Positions 9,638 through 17,902 of a DNA stretch of 64,000 nt are shown here, in pieces. Source of the DNA: Burkholderiaceae bacterium. Lineage in GTDB: Bacteria; Pseudomonadota; Gammaproteobacteria; Burkholderiales; Burkholderiaceae_C. The notes below the pieces were generated by a model that was not told the DNA's origin, did not search any database, and saw only the letters and a program-made list of their open reading frames with translations. Numbering within the stretch: the first letter of the stretch is position 1; each line of letters starts with the position of its first letter. The stretch spans positions 124,001 through 188,000 of the forward strand of contig CAKKRJ010000003.1 of the NCBI GenBank assembly GCA_919902775.1. The letters run 5' to 3'. A program made the position numbers and the translations under genes.

Positions 9638-10543
9638 ATGAACCTCCAACAACTGTCGCATTGGTTGGCCTTGGCTGAAACGGGCTCTTTCAGCCGCGCC
9701 GCCGAAAAGCTGCACATCACCCAGTCGGCGCTCAGCCGCAGCATCCAGGTGCTGGAAGAAGATTTGGGGGGGCCGCTGGTGGACAGGGTGGGTAAGAAAA
9801 ACGAGCTGACCCCGCTGGGCCATTTGGTGCTGGAGCGGGCTCGGCGCATCGTGCACGAGGCGCAAGAACTCAAACAGGGTGCCGCCCTGTTGCAGCAGGG
9901 TGGGCTGGGCAGTTTGCGGGTGGGACTGGGGTCTGGACCCGGCGCCATGCTGATGACGCCCTGGCTGTGCTACATGGCTGAGCACCACCCGACCGTGCAT
10001 GTGGCCGTCTCACGCGGTCCCACCGAATTGCAGCTGCTGCAACTGCGTGAGCGCCAGTTGGATGCACTGGTGGTCGATATACGGCGTGTGGCCATCGCAT
10101 CGGATCTGACGATTGAACACATTGTGGAGATGCGGGCTGGTTTTATGTGCCGCCAAGGGCACCCCATTTTGACGCGGCATCACGAACGGGTCCCGTTTGG
10201 TGCACTGCTGGATTACCCTGTGGCTTCGACGCCGCTGTCACAAGAAGTTGCCCGCATCATGGTGGACCACTATGGGCCCCGTGCCGATCCTGCACAGATG
10301 ACCACGGTGCAGTGTGAAGAGATTGCCAGTTTGATGGATGTGGTGCGCCAGACCAATGCCATCTTTTTGGGCATCGTCGGCGCAGCGCGTGAGGGACTGA
10401 CCGATGGCTCTTTGGTGGAGCTGGCCATGGACCCGCCATTTCATGGGGGTGCCCGTTTGGCCCTCGTCACGCTGGCGGGGCGGACCGAATTGCCGGTGAT
10501 GGCGGTTTTTCGGGAGTTCGTGAAAAGTCGGCTGGTGGAATGA
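9638..10543 (+). CDS. LysR family transcriptional regulator
   Basis: 301-residue LysR regulator: N-terminal winged HTH (FSRAAEKLHITQSALSRSIQ at about residues 18-37) and a periplasmic-binding-protein-like effector domain from about residue 90. It is divergent from the TTT receptor/amidohydrolase unit, the classical layout for a LysR activator of that unit. The inducer is probably the receptor's ligand or the amidohydrolase substrate (inference). Confidence 0.93.
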   Translation: MNLQQLSHWLALAETGSFSRAAEKLHITQSALSRSIQVLEEDLGGPLVDRVGKKNELTPLGHLVLERARRIVHEAQELKQGAALLQQGGLGSLRVGLGSGPGAMLMTPWLCYMAEHHPTVHVAVSRGPTELQLLQLRERQLDALVVDIRRVAIASDLTIEHIVEMRAGFMCRQGHPILTRHHERVPFGALLDYPVASTPLSQEVARIMVDHYGPRADPAQMTTVQCEEIASLMDVVRQTNAIFLGIVGAAREGLTDGSLVELAMDPPFHGGARLALVTLAGRTELPVMAVFREFVKSRLVE

Positions 10544-10544
10544 C

Positions 10545-10574
10545 ACAAAAAAGGGGAATCAGCAGATTCCCCTT
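10545..10574 (-). terminator. Rho-independent terminator of guaC
   Basis: A 10 bp stem AAGGGGAATC / GATTCCCCTT with a 4-base loop, at 10551-10574. On the minus strand it is followed by six T's, so it terminates guaC; on the plus strand only a weak GGGTTTT follows, so it may also partly stop the convergent LysR transcript. Confidence 0.85.
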
Positions 10575-10599
10575 GGGTTTTGAGCGGGCCTGAAGGGGC

Positions 10600-11577
10600 T
10601 TACATCAGCAGGTGTTCACCCGCGTTGTCGCCGCCCAGCGTGACGTAGTTCACCTTGCGGATGTCCATCAGCTTGGTGCCGCCGGAATAGCTGATCGAGC
10701 TTTGCACGTCTTGCTCCATCTCGATGAGCGTGTTGGCCAGCTTGCCCTTGATTGGCTCCAGGATGCGCTTGCCCTCGACGTGTTTGTACTCGCCCTTGTT
10801 GAAGTCGGAGGCCGAGCCGTAGTACTCCTTGAACAGCTCGCCGTCGACTTCGACGGTCTTGCCCGGCGACTCTTCGTGGCCGGCGAACAGCGAGCCAATC
10901 ATCACCATGCTGGCGCCAAAGCGGATGCTCTTGGCAATGTCGCCGTGGCTGCGGATGCCGCCGTCGGCAATGATGGGCTTGGTGGCCACGCGCGCGCACC
11001 ACTTGAGCGCCGAGAGTTGCCAGCCACCGGTGCCAAAACCGGTCTTGAGCTTGGTGATGCACACCTTGCCCGGGCCCACGCCGACTTTGGTGGCGTCGGC
11101 ACCCCAGTTTTCCAGGTCGATCACGGCTTCGGGCGTGGCCACATTGCCGGCGATCACAAAGCTCTTGGGCAGCTTGGCTTTGATGTAGCCAATCATGTCG
11201 CGCACGCTGTCGGCATGGCCGTGGGCGATGTCGATGGTGATGAATTCGGGCACCAAGCCAGCGGCGGCCAGCTCGTCCACGGTGGCGCGGTCGGGTGCTT
11301 TCACGCCCAGCGAAATGGAGGCGTAAACCCCTTGCGCGTGCATGTCGCGCACAAATTTCACGTTGTCCAGGTCAAACCGGTGCATCACGTAAAAGTAGTT
11401 GTTTTGGCCCATCCAGGTGCAGATCGACTCGTCGACCACGGTCTTCATGTTGGCAGGCACCACCGGAAGGCGGAATTTGCGGCCACCGAGCTCAACGCTC
11501 GCATCGCATTCAGAACGGCTTTCCACGCGGCACTTGCGTGGCAATAGCAGGATGTTGTCGTAATCAAAAATTTCCAT
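10600..11577 (-). CDS. guaC: GMP reductase
   Basis: Converts GMP to IMP using NADPH, returning guanine nucleotides to the adenine branch of purine salvage. 325 residues from ATG 11577 ([13 protein letters not shown]), the usual length of the short GMP reductase form; longer in-frame starts lack homologous-looking sequence. It has the IMPDH/GMPR barrel with the catalytic-cysteine loop [17 protein letters not shown] and the phosphate-binding segment [14 protein letters not shown]. No CBS domains are present, which separates it from IMP dehydrogenase. It ends at a strong terminator and is preceded by a structured leader. Confidence 0.95.
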   Translation of the reverse strand: MEIFDYDNILLLPRKCRVESRSECDASVELGGRKFRLPVVPANMKTVVDESICTWMGQNNYFYVMHRFDLDNVKFVRDMHAQGVYASISLGVKAPDRATVDELAAAGLVPEFITIDIAHGHADSVRDMIGYIKAKLPKSFVIAGNVATPEAVIDLENWGADATKVGVGPGKVCITKLKTGFGTGGWQLSALKWCARVATKPIIADGGIRSHGDIAKSIRFGASMVMIGSLFAGHEESPGKTVEVDGELFKEYYGSASDFNKGEYKHVEGKRILEPIKGKLANTLIEMEQDVQSSISYSGGTKLMDIRKVNYVTLGGDNAGEHLLM

Positions 11578-11713
11578 GAGAAAACCAAGCTCCAAAAAGG
11601 AATCGTTAAAAGGAACGAATGAGCGCTTGGCTTGGCCGGTTTTCTGGCCCCTGAAGTGAACCCGTTGCAGGTTCAGGGCAAAAAAAACCGGGCGCAAGAA
11701 TCTTGGGCCCGGT
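11578..11713 (-). promoter_or_regulatory. Structured guaC leader with possible attenuator
   Basis: On the minus strand upstream of guaC there is an intrinsic terminator (11680-11713). It is followed by a segment where CCCTGAACC can pair either with GGTTCA or with a later TTCAGGG (about 11650-11679), and then a GGCC-N8-GGCC stem. No minus-strand gene lies upstream, because uvrD runs the other way. A terminator here therefore makes most sense as premature termination of the guaC transcript. No known purine riboswitch core was recognised. Confidence 0.4.
11680..11713 (-). terminator. Terminator-like hairpin upstream of guaC
   Basis: Minus-strand stem ACCGGGC / GCCCGGT (7 bp, extended by an inner CAAGA/TCTTG palindrome), followed by a run of eight T's. 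The form is a canonical rho-independent terminator, but it lies 5' of guaC and in the promoter area of uvrD. Confidence 0.7.
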
Positions 11714-11774
11714 AATTGATTGTACAGAGTTATGCGCGGGGAGCGGGCACAGGCCTGCTTTTACAATGCATGCC

Positions 11775-14195
11775 ATGTTTGATGTTCCTGCCCTCCCGTT
11801 GTCTTCCCCCCTGTTGCAAGGACTCAATGACGAGCAGGCCAGCGCCGTCACGCTGCCTGCCGAACACGCGCTGATTCTGGCCGGCGCAGGCTCGGGCAAG
11901 ACCCGGGTGCTGACCACGCGCATTGCCTGGCTCTTGCAGACCTCGCAGGTCTCGCCCGGCGGCATTCTGGCGGTGACCTTCACCAACAAGGCGGCCAAAG
12001 AGATGAAGCTGCGCTTGCAGGCCATGCTGCCGGTGAATGTGAACGCCATGTGGATTGGCACATTTCACGGGCTGTGCAACCGGTTTTTGCGGGCGCATTA
12101 CCAGCTGGCGGGTTTGCCGCAGACTTTTCAGATTCTGGACACGCAAGACCAGCTCTCGGCCATCAAGCGGCTGTGCAAGCAGTTCAATGTGGACGAAGAC
12201 CGCTTCCCCCCGAAGCAGGTGCAGTATTTCATTTCGGGTTGCAAGGAAGACGGCCAGCGTCCGGGCGATGTGCCGGTGCGTGACGACGAAACCCGCCGCA
12301 AGGTGGAGCTGTACCAGTTGTACGAAGAACAATGCCAGCGCGAAGGCGTGGTGGATTTTGGCGAGCTGATGCTGCGCTCTTTTGAACTGCTGCGCGACAA
12401 CGCCCATGTGCGGGAACACTACCGCAGGCGCTTTCGCCACATCCTGATCGACGAGTTTCAGGACACCAACAAACTGCAATACGCCTGGATCAAGCAGTTG
12501 GTGGGTTTGCCTGGCGAAGGGAACGAGGGGGCCGTGCTGGCCGTGGGCGACGATGACCAGAGCATCTACGCCTTCCGGGGTGCGCGTGTGGGCAACATGG
12601 CCGACTTTGTGCGCGAGTTCCAGGTTCGCCACCAGATCAAGCTGGAGCAGAACTACCGCAGCTACAGCAACATCCTCGACTCGGCCAACCACCTGATTGG
12701 CCACAACAAAACCCGTCTGGGCAAAACCCTGCGCACCGATCAGGGCGCGGGCGAGCCGGTGCGGGTGGTCGAATCGACCTCTGACTTTGCCGAGGCGCAG
12801 TGGCTGGTGGACGAGTTGCGCCAACTGGTCAAGCAAGACGGTTTTGAGCGCAAGGAAATCGCCTTGCTGTACCGCAGCAACGCCCAAAGCCGGGTGCTGG
12901 AGACCGCGCTGTTCAATGCCGGATTTCCCTACCGCGTGTATGGCGGTTTGCGCTTTTTTGAACGGGCCGAAATCAAACACGCGCTGGCCTATTTGCGCCT
13001 GATGGAGAACCCCAATGACGACACCAGCTTTTTGCGGGTGGTCAACTTTCCGCCACGCGGCATCGGTGCCCGCAGCATCGAGCAGCTGCAAGACGCAGCG
13101 CGCGCCGTCGGTTGTTCGTTGCACGACGCCGTGAGCGCCACCACCGGCAAGGCCGGGACTAGTCTTGCCGCATTTGTGGCCATGGTGGACGTGCTGCGCG
13201 AGCAGACCGAAGGCATGACGTTGCGCGAGATCATCGACTTGGTACTGGACAAGACAGGTTTGATGTATCACTTCCGTGACGAAAAGAAAGACGCAGACCG
13301 GGTGGAGAACCTGGAAGAACTGGTCAACGCGGCCGAGAGCTTTGTCACACAAGAAGGCTTTGGGCGCAGTGCGGTGGCTTTGCCGCAGGGTGCCGCACAG
13401 GGTCTGCGCCAAAGCCCGGCCAGCCAGGGCTTGTCCGCAGATGCGCCAGCAGTCACCGACGAGTTCAACGAAGACGGCGTGACCATGAGCCCGTTGGCGG
13501 CCTTCCTCACCCACGCGTCGCTGGAGGCGGGCGACAACCAGGCGCAAGCCGGTGAAGACGCGGTGCAGTTGATGACGGTACACGCCAGCAAGGGGCTGGA
13601 GTTTGATGCGGTGTTCATCACCGGCCTGGAGGAAGGCTTGTTCCCGCATGAAAACGCGATGAATGACTTCGACGGCCTGGAAGAAGAGCGCCGCCTGATG
13701 TACGTGGCCATCACCCGTGCCCGCAAGCGCCTGTACCTGAGCCATTCGCAAACACGCATGCTGCATGGCCAGACCCGCTACAACCTGAAAAGCCGCTTTC
13801 TGGACGAATTGCCCGAAGCCTGCCTGAAATGGATCACACCCAAGCAGGCCGGCTTTGCCAATCTGGGCTCGGCCGGCGCGGGTTTTGGCGGTGGCGCTTC
13901 GGGTGGTTCAGGCGGCGGCTGGGGCCAGACCCCGGCACAAAACCGCCATGCACGCCCGGCCTGGGGCCAGAGCAGCCTGAGCGCCGAGACCTACAAAAGC
14001 CCGCCTGTGCCGGTGCAAAAAGCCGCGCCCGAGCACGGCATCACGGCGGGAAAAAATGTGTTTCACACCAAATTTGGTGAGGGCAAGGTGCTGGCGGTGG
14101 AGGGTGGGGGCGCCGATGCCCGTGCCCAGGTCAATTTTCCGCGCCATGGTGTGAAATGGCTGGCGCTGAGCGTGGCCAAACTCACCGTGGTCTGA
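11775..14195 (+). CDS. uvrD: UvrD/PcrA-type superfamily 1 DNA helicase
   Basis: ATP-dependent 3'-5' DNA helicase for excision and mismatch repair and removal of stalled complexes. About 806 residues from ATG 11775 (another ATG at 11766 is possible; no clear ribosome-binding site decides). SF1 motifs in order: Walker A AGAGSGKTRVLTTR near residue 37, GTFHGLCNRFLR, Walker B DEFQDTN, motif III GDDDQSIYAFRGA, QNYRS, and the late motifs VQLMTVHASKGLEF and YVAITRARKRLYL. A Gly-rich linker (about residues 700-725) precedes a C-terminal Tudor-like segment KFGEGKVLAVEGGG, as in PcrA/UvrD. It is upstream of slyD. Confidence 0.96.
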   Translation: MFDVPALPLSSPLLQGLNDEQASAVTLPAEHALILAGAGSGKTRVLTTRIAWLLQTSQVSPGGILAVTFTNKAAKEMKLRLQAMLPVNVNAMWIGTFHGLCNRFLRAHYQLAGLPQTFQILDTQDQLSAIKRLCKQFNVDEDRFPPKQVQYFISGCKEDGQRPGDVPVRDDETRRKVELYQLYEEQCQREGVVDFGELMLRSFELLRDNAHVREHYRRRFRHILIDEFQDTNKLQYAWIKQLVGLPGEGNEGAVLAVGDDDQSIYAFRGARVGNMADFVREFQVRHQIKLEQNYRSYSNILDSANHLIGHNKTRLGKTLRTDQGAGEPVRVVESTSDFAEAQWLVDELRQLVKQDGFERKEIALLYRSNAQSRVLETALFNAGFPYRVYGGLRFFERAEIKHALAYLRLMENPNDDTSFLRVVNFPPRGIGARSIEQLQDAARAVGCSLHDAVSATTGKAGTSLAAFVAMVDVLREQTEGMTLREIIDLVLDKTGLMYHFRDEKKDADRVENLEELVNAAESFVTQEGFGRSAVALPQGAAQGLRQSPASQGLSADAPAVTDEFNEDGVTMSPLAAFLTHASLEAGDNQAQAGEDAVQLMTVHASKGLEFDAVFITGLEEGLFPHENAMNDFDGLEEERRLMYVAITRARKRLYLSHSQTRMLHGQTRYNLKSRFLDELPEACLKWITPKQAGFANLGSAGAGFGGGASGGSGGGWGQTPAQNRHARPAWGQSSLSAETYKSPPVPVQKAAPEHGITAGKNVFHTKFGEGKVLAVEGGGADARAQVNFPRHGVKWLALSVAKLTVV

Positions 14196-14222
14196 TCCCC
14201 GATTCCTTTGCAGAAAGAACCC

Positions 14223-14699
14223 ATGAAAATCACCCAGGACACCGTTGTCACCATGCACTACAAAGTGGTGAACGCCCAAGGCCAGTTGCTCGACAAGGCG
14301 CAAGAGCCCACCTCGTATTTGCACGGCGGTTATGACAACACGCTGCCCAAGGTCGAAGCCGCGCTGGAAGGCCAGGAAGTGGGCTTTGCCATCACCTTGA
14401 ATTTGAGCGCAGCCGATGCCTTTGGCGAGCGGGATGAAAGTTTGGTGCAGACGATTCCCAAAAGCGAATTTCCGCCAGGCGTCAAAGTTGGCGGTCAATT
14501 GCGCGGCCGCACGCCCGATGGACGCGACCAGGTGTTCAACGTGGTGAAGATCAAGGGTGACAAAGTCATGTTGGATGGCAACCACCCCTGGGCCGGGCAA
14601 AACCTGAGCCTGAGCCTGAAAGTTCTGGAGGTGCGCGCGGCCTCGGCCGAAGAGGTGACGCACCGCCATGCCCACGGCGCACACGGACACCACCATTGA
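14223..14699 (+). CDS. slyD: FKBP-type peptidyl-prolyl isomerase, SlyD-like
   Basis: Cytoplasmic prolyl isomerase/chaperone, 158 residues from ATG 14223, preceded by AGAAAG. It has the SlyD arrangement: FKBP strands (VVTMHYKVVNAQGQLLDK), flap insert with LNLSAADAFGERDESLVQ, and a histidine-rich tail HRHAHGAHGHHH that in SlyD binds nickel and zinc. It follows uvrD by 27 bases on the same strand. Metal delivery to hydrogenases is a known SlyD role, but no hydrogenase gene is seen here. Confidence 0.92.
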   Translation: MKITQDTVVTMHYKVVNAQGQLLDKAQEPTSYLHGGYDNTLPKVEAALEGQEVGFAITLNLSAADAFGERDESLVQTIPKSEFPPGVKVGGQLRGRTPDGRDQVFNVVKIKGDKVMLDGNHPWAGQNLSLSLKVLEVRAASAEEVTHRHAHGAHGHHH

Positions 14700-14729
14700 C
14701 AGCACAGGCCCGGTGACGGGCCCGTCCGC

Positions 14730-15506
14730 TCACACGGGTTCGTCGGGGCTGGCGCTGAAACAGTCCTGCACGGTGAACAGCATCGAGGTGAAGAACATCG
14801 CGGCCACCATCAAGGCCATGGGCATGAGCACCGCCATCATCCATTGCGGATCGCCGAGCAAGCTGGCGATCAGCAAAGCCAGCATGCCCGAGCCGGTGAA
14901 AATGCCGACCCAGACCAGCACATAGACCACGAACGCTTTCAGGTTGCGCCAGCAAGCGACCAGGCTGAAAAACAGGCTTTTGCCGGCGGGCAGGCCATGC
15001 CAATACACCAGCGCCGGGGCGTGCCAGAACAGCATGGACACCGGAAGGTAGAGCACCATCGCGATCCACAAGGCCGCCTGAAAGGACTCGGCATTGACCT
15101 TGTCGGGGGTGATGGGGCTGCCCCCGAAATAGACTTTGGCAAAGGTGCCGCCGTCAGCCAGCATGGAGGCCAGCATCACGCCCAGAAACAGCACGGCGTA
15201 CCAGCCGCCCAGGTGCAGCATGCTTTGGCGTTGCGGCCCTGCCTTCAGCGCAGCAAACAACAGGGAGGGCATGGGGAATTTGCCCTGAACCGCGCTTTGT
15301 GTGGCCGCCATCATGCCCAGCGTCAGCGCAGGCATCACCACCAAAGCCAAAGCGCCACCGATGAAAGGCACCAAAGACACCAGGGACACGGTGGCCATGA
15401 ACAGGAAAAACAAGCCCGACATGGCCAGCGGCTGGCGCCAGAAGGTGCGCACGCCTTGCATGGCCCAGTGCAGGCCGGTGCGGGCGGGAACGATGTGCAG
15501 TTGCAT
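14730..15506 (-). CDS. BPSS1780-type inner-membrane protein
   Basis: Predicted integral membrane protein of 258 residues from ATG 15506 (MQLHIVPARTG). It opens with the family-like pattern VPARTGLHWAMQGVRTFWRQP, followed by about six hydrophobic segments. It resembles the BPSS1780 family common in Burkholderiales, whose function is not known. It starts 4 bases after the stop of thrB on the same strand, so the two are co-transcribed. A longer in-frame start would run back into thrB and is rejected. Confidence 0.8.
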   Translation of the reverse strand: MQLHIVPARTGLHWAMQGVRTFWRQPLAMSGLFFLFMATVSLVSLVPFIGGALALVVMPALTLGMMAATQSAVQGKFPMPSLLFAALKAGPQRQSMLHLGGWYAVLFLGVMLASMLADGGTFAKVYFGGSPITPDKVNAESFQAALWIAMVLYLPVSMLFWHAPALVYWHGLPAGKSLFFSLVACWRNLKAFVVYVLVWVGIFTGSGMLALLIASLLGDPQWMMAVLMPMALMVAAMFFTSMLFTVQDCFSASPDEPV

Positions 15507-15510
15507 GGTG

Positions 15511-16473
15511 TCAGGTGATGGCCGAAGCCAGAACAGGGTGGTCAACGCGGCCACGCAACACGCGTTCGAAATGGATGGGGTCGTGGGGCGTGAGCATGGA
15601 TGCTTCGCGGGGCAGATGGTAGTCCCAAAGTCTGGAAATCCAGAAACGCAAAGCCCCTGCGCGCAAAAGGGCAGGCAGCAATTCCCGCTCTGCCGCATGC
15701 AAAGGCCGCACCTGCTGGTAGGCGCGCACCATGGCCTGGGCGCGTTCGGCGTCGTGCACGCCCGTGGGCAGGTCAATGCACCAGTCGTTCAGGCACACTG
15801 CCAAGTCAAACAACCAGGTGTCGATACCGGCAAAGTAAAAATCAAAAAAGCCCGTGAGCTGCTCGCCGTCAAACATCACGTTGTCGCGGAACAGGTCGGC
15901 GTGCACCGGACCTCGGGGCAAGGCCGCATAAGCCGGGCTCTGGGCGACGTGGTTCTGGTAAGCCAACTCACTGCGCAGCAGGGCCGCCTGCGCCTCTTCC
16001 AGATAAGGCAACACGACCGGCACGGTTTCGTTCCACCAAGGCAGGCTGCGCAAATTGGGCTGGCTGCGGTTGAAGTCGGCCCCGGCCAGGTGCATGCGCG
16101 CCAGCATGTCGCCCACTGCGGCGCAATGCACCGCTTGCGGTTGCAGCTGGCTTTTGCCTGCCAGCTTGTTGACCACGGCGGCGGGCTTGCCGTTCACGGT
16201 GTGCAAAATGTCGCCGTCGCGGTTGGCAGCCGGGTCGGGCACAGGGATGCCGCGCCCAGCCAGGTGCTTCATCAGGAACAAATAAAAGGGCAGCTGCGCA
16301 TGCGTCAAGCGCTCGAACAAGGTGAGCACGTACTCACCCTGATCGGTTGTTGCGAAGTAGTTGGTGTTTTCAATGCCACCTTCGATGCCGCGCAAGGCGG
16401 TCAACGTGCCCAGATTCAGGGACTGCATCAGTTGGGCCGCTTGGGATTCGGAGACTTCGGTGAATACCGCCAT
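15511..16473 (-). CDS. thrB: Homoserine kinase (ThrB, aminoglycoside-phosphotransferase fold)
   Basis: Phosphorylates homoserine in threonine synthesis. 320 residues from ATG 16473 (MAVFTEVSE); the longer frame upstream is low-complexity and unlikely to be coding. It has the APH-like kinase fold with catalytic loop [14 protein letters not shown] near residue 200 and DFYFAG metal site, as in proteobacterial ThrB type II. It is not a GHMP kinase. It is followed by the BPSS1780 membrane gene with a 4-base gap. Confidence 0.93.
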   Translation of the reverse strand: MAVFTEVSESQAAQLMQSLNLGTLTALRGIEGGIENTNYFATTDQGEYVLTLFERLTHAQLPFYLFLMKHLAGRGIPVPDPAANRDGDILHTVNGKPAAVVNKLAGKSQLQPQAVHCAAVGDMLARMHLAGADFNRSQPNLRSLPWWNETVPVVLPYLEEAQAALLRSELAYQNHVAQSPAYAALPRGPVHADLFRDNVMFDGEQLTGFFDFYFAGIDTWLFDLAVCLNDWCIDLPTGVHDAERAQAMVRAYQQVRPLHAAERELLPALLRAGALRFWISRLWDYHLPREASMLTPHDPIHFERVLRGRVDHPVLASAIT

Positions 16474-16644
16474 GGGATCAATCGGTGGCCTGTAAGGTGG
16501 CCAGAAGGTGGATGAAAGCGGTGATTGTAGGCGGGGCAATGGGCTGTTCGTGTGCAGTTGGGAGCGCCTTACCTTGTGCGCCAAGTTTGAGCTGCATACA
16601 TCTCGTCGTAGCTATCGACTGGAAAAGGCTTCACACCCCTCAAG

Positions 16645-16687
16645 ATAGGATTTCACCCTATTTCAAATCATTTTTTGATATGATTTG
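16645..16687. promoter_or_regulatory. Two inverted repeats in front of the Fic gene
   Basis: ATAGG-N7-CCTAT at 16645-16661 and a perfect CAAATCAT-N8-ATGATTTG at 16664-16687. The second ends three bases before the Fic start codon. Their spacing and overlap with the expected promoter and start suggest an operator, perhaps bound by the Fic protein's own C-terminal winged helix. Confidence 0.5.
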
Positions 16688-16690
16688 AGC

Positions 16691-17848
16691 ATGGAATCCT
16701 ATCAACGTTGGATTTGGCAGCACCCTGAGTGGCCTTCGCTGGTGTTCGACGCGCAGCGAGTTCAGACCCTCTTGGCTGCGGCCAGAAAATCCCAAGGGCT
16801 GCTTCTTGGAAAAGCCGAGCTGATCGGCCTGGAGGGGCTACAGCCACACGTACGCGACGCGCTGACACAAGAAGCGCTGACCACGTCAGCGATAGAAGGC
16901 GAGAAGCTTGACCCTGAAAGTGTTCGCTCTTCAGTGGCCAAGCGCTTGGGACTTGACACGTCTGGGGCACCCACACCCGAAGGTCAACGCAACATCGAGG
17001 GACTGATTGATGTGTTGCAGGATGCCACCCTCAACACCGATTCTGCGTTGACTCTGGAGCGGTTGTGCAATTGGCACGGGGCTCTTTTTCCAACGGGTTT
17101 TTCTGGCATGCAACGCATTGAGGTTGGCGCTTTGCGTTCAGTTCCCATGGAAATCGTCAGTGGTGCAATGGGTCACACCAAGGTGCATTACGCCGCCCCT
17201 CCCGCTGAAGGTCTGGCCCATCAAGTGGACGCTTTTTTGGATTGGTTCAACCAAACCCATCCAAACGTCGGGGCAATGCCAATGGACGGCTTGGTGCGGG
17301 CCGCTCTGTCGCATCTGTGGTTCGAGACGCTGCACCCGTTTGACGATGGCAACGGACGCATAGGTCGCGCCATCTTGCAACTGGCACTGGGCCAAGACAT
17401 GGGCCAGCCTGGGCGGATCGTGACGCTGTCCCGGCAAATCGAGTCCTGCAAAGACAAGTATTACAGCGAGCTGGAGCGGGCGCAGCGCTCAAAAAGTATG
17501 GACGTGACGGCCTGGGTCGAATGGGTGCTTGCGCAATTTTCCCTTGCCAGTGAATTCGCGAGCCGGACCATTGATTCCGCCATCCAACGCATTCGGTTTC
17601 AGGCATCGATGTCCTCGGTCACTCTTAATGAGCGGCAGCAAAAAACTATGAAGAAACTCCTCGATGCTGGCCCCAAGGGTTACGAGGGCGGGATGACGAC
17701 CCGCAAGCACGGGCGAATTTCGCAAACTTCAACGCCCACGGCGGCGCGCGATCTCATCGAACTGGAACGACTTGGGCTGCTCAAACGATACGGTGACGGA
17801 CGCTCGACCCGGTATTACCCCGCCATTGAAGGATGGGCCGAGGACTGA
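16691..17848 (+). CDS. Fic family protein with DUF4172 N-terminus (predicted AMP transferase)
   Basis: 385 residues from ATG 16691. N-terminal segment WQHPEWPSLVFDAQRVQTLL resembles DUF4172; then an inhibitory helix TTSAIEGEKLD (about 62-72; S/T-x-x-x-E-G pattern), and the Fic core HPFDDGNGRIGR at about 215-226 with catalytic His and the anion-binding GNGR. The C-terminus (about 310-385) looks like a winged helix. Fic proteins usually transfer AMP to a hydroxyl of a target protein; the N-terminal inhibitory glutamate makes this a class II, self-inhibited member. The target is unknown. It is a single gene between thrB and polA, with palindromes at its promoter. Confidence 0.92.
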   Translation: MESYQRWIWQHPEWPSLVFDAQRVQTLLAAARKSQGLLLGKAELIGLEGLQPHVRDALTQEALTTSAIEGEKLDPESVRSSVAKRLGLDTSGAPTPEGQRNIEGLIDVLQDATLNTDSALTLERLCNWHGALFPTGFSGMQRIEVGALRSVPMEIVSGAMGHTKVHYAAPPAEGLAHQVDAFLDWFNQTHPNVGAMPMDGLVRAALSHLWFETLHPFDDGNGRIGRAILQLALGQDMGQPGRIVTLSRQIESCKDKYYSELERAQRSKSMDVTAWVEWVLAQFSLASEFASRTIDSAIQRIRFQASMSSVTLNERQQKTMKKLLDAGPKGYEGGMTTRKHGRISQTSTPTAARDLIELERLGLLKRYGDGRSTRYYPAIEGWAED

Positions 17849-17902
17849 CGCAGAAACACCCCGAGGTCATGGGATGATGATTTGCCCATGCACAATCGGG
17901 GG

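Noticed and set aside
11578..11713. Purine riboswitch in front of guaC
   Set aside because: No three-way-junction purine aptamer pattern; only hairpins and a terminator are seen.
11730..13766. 678-codon open frame antisense to uvrD
   Set aside because: Shadow of uvrD; no start signal and no recognisable domain.
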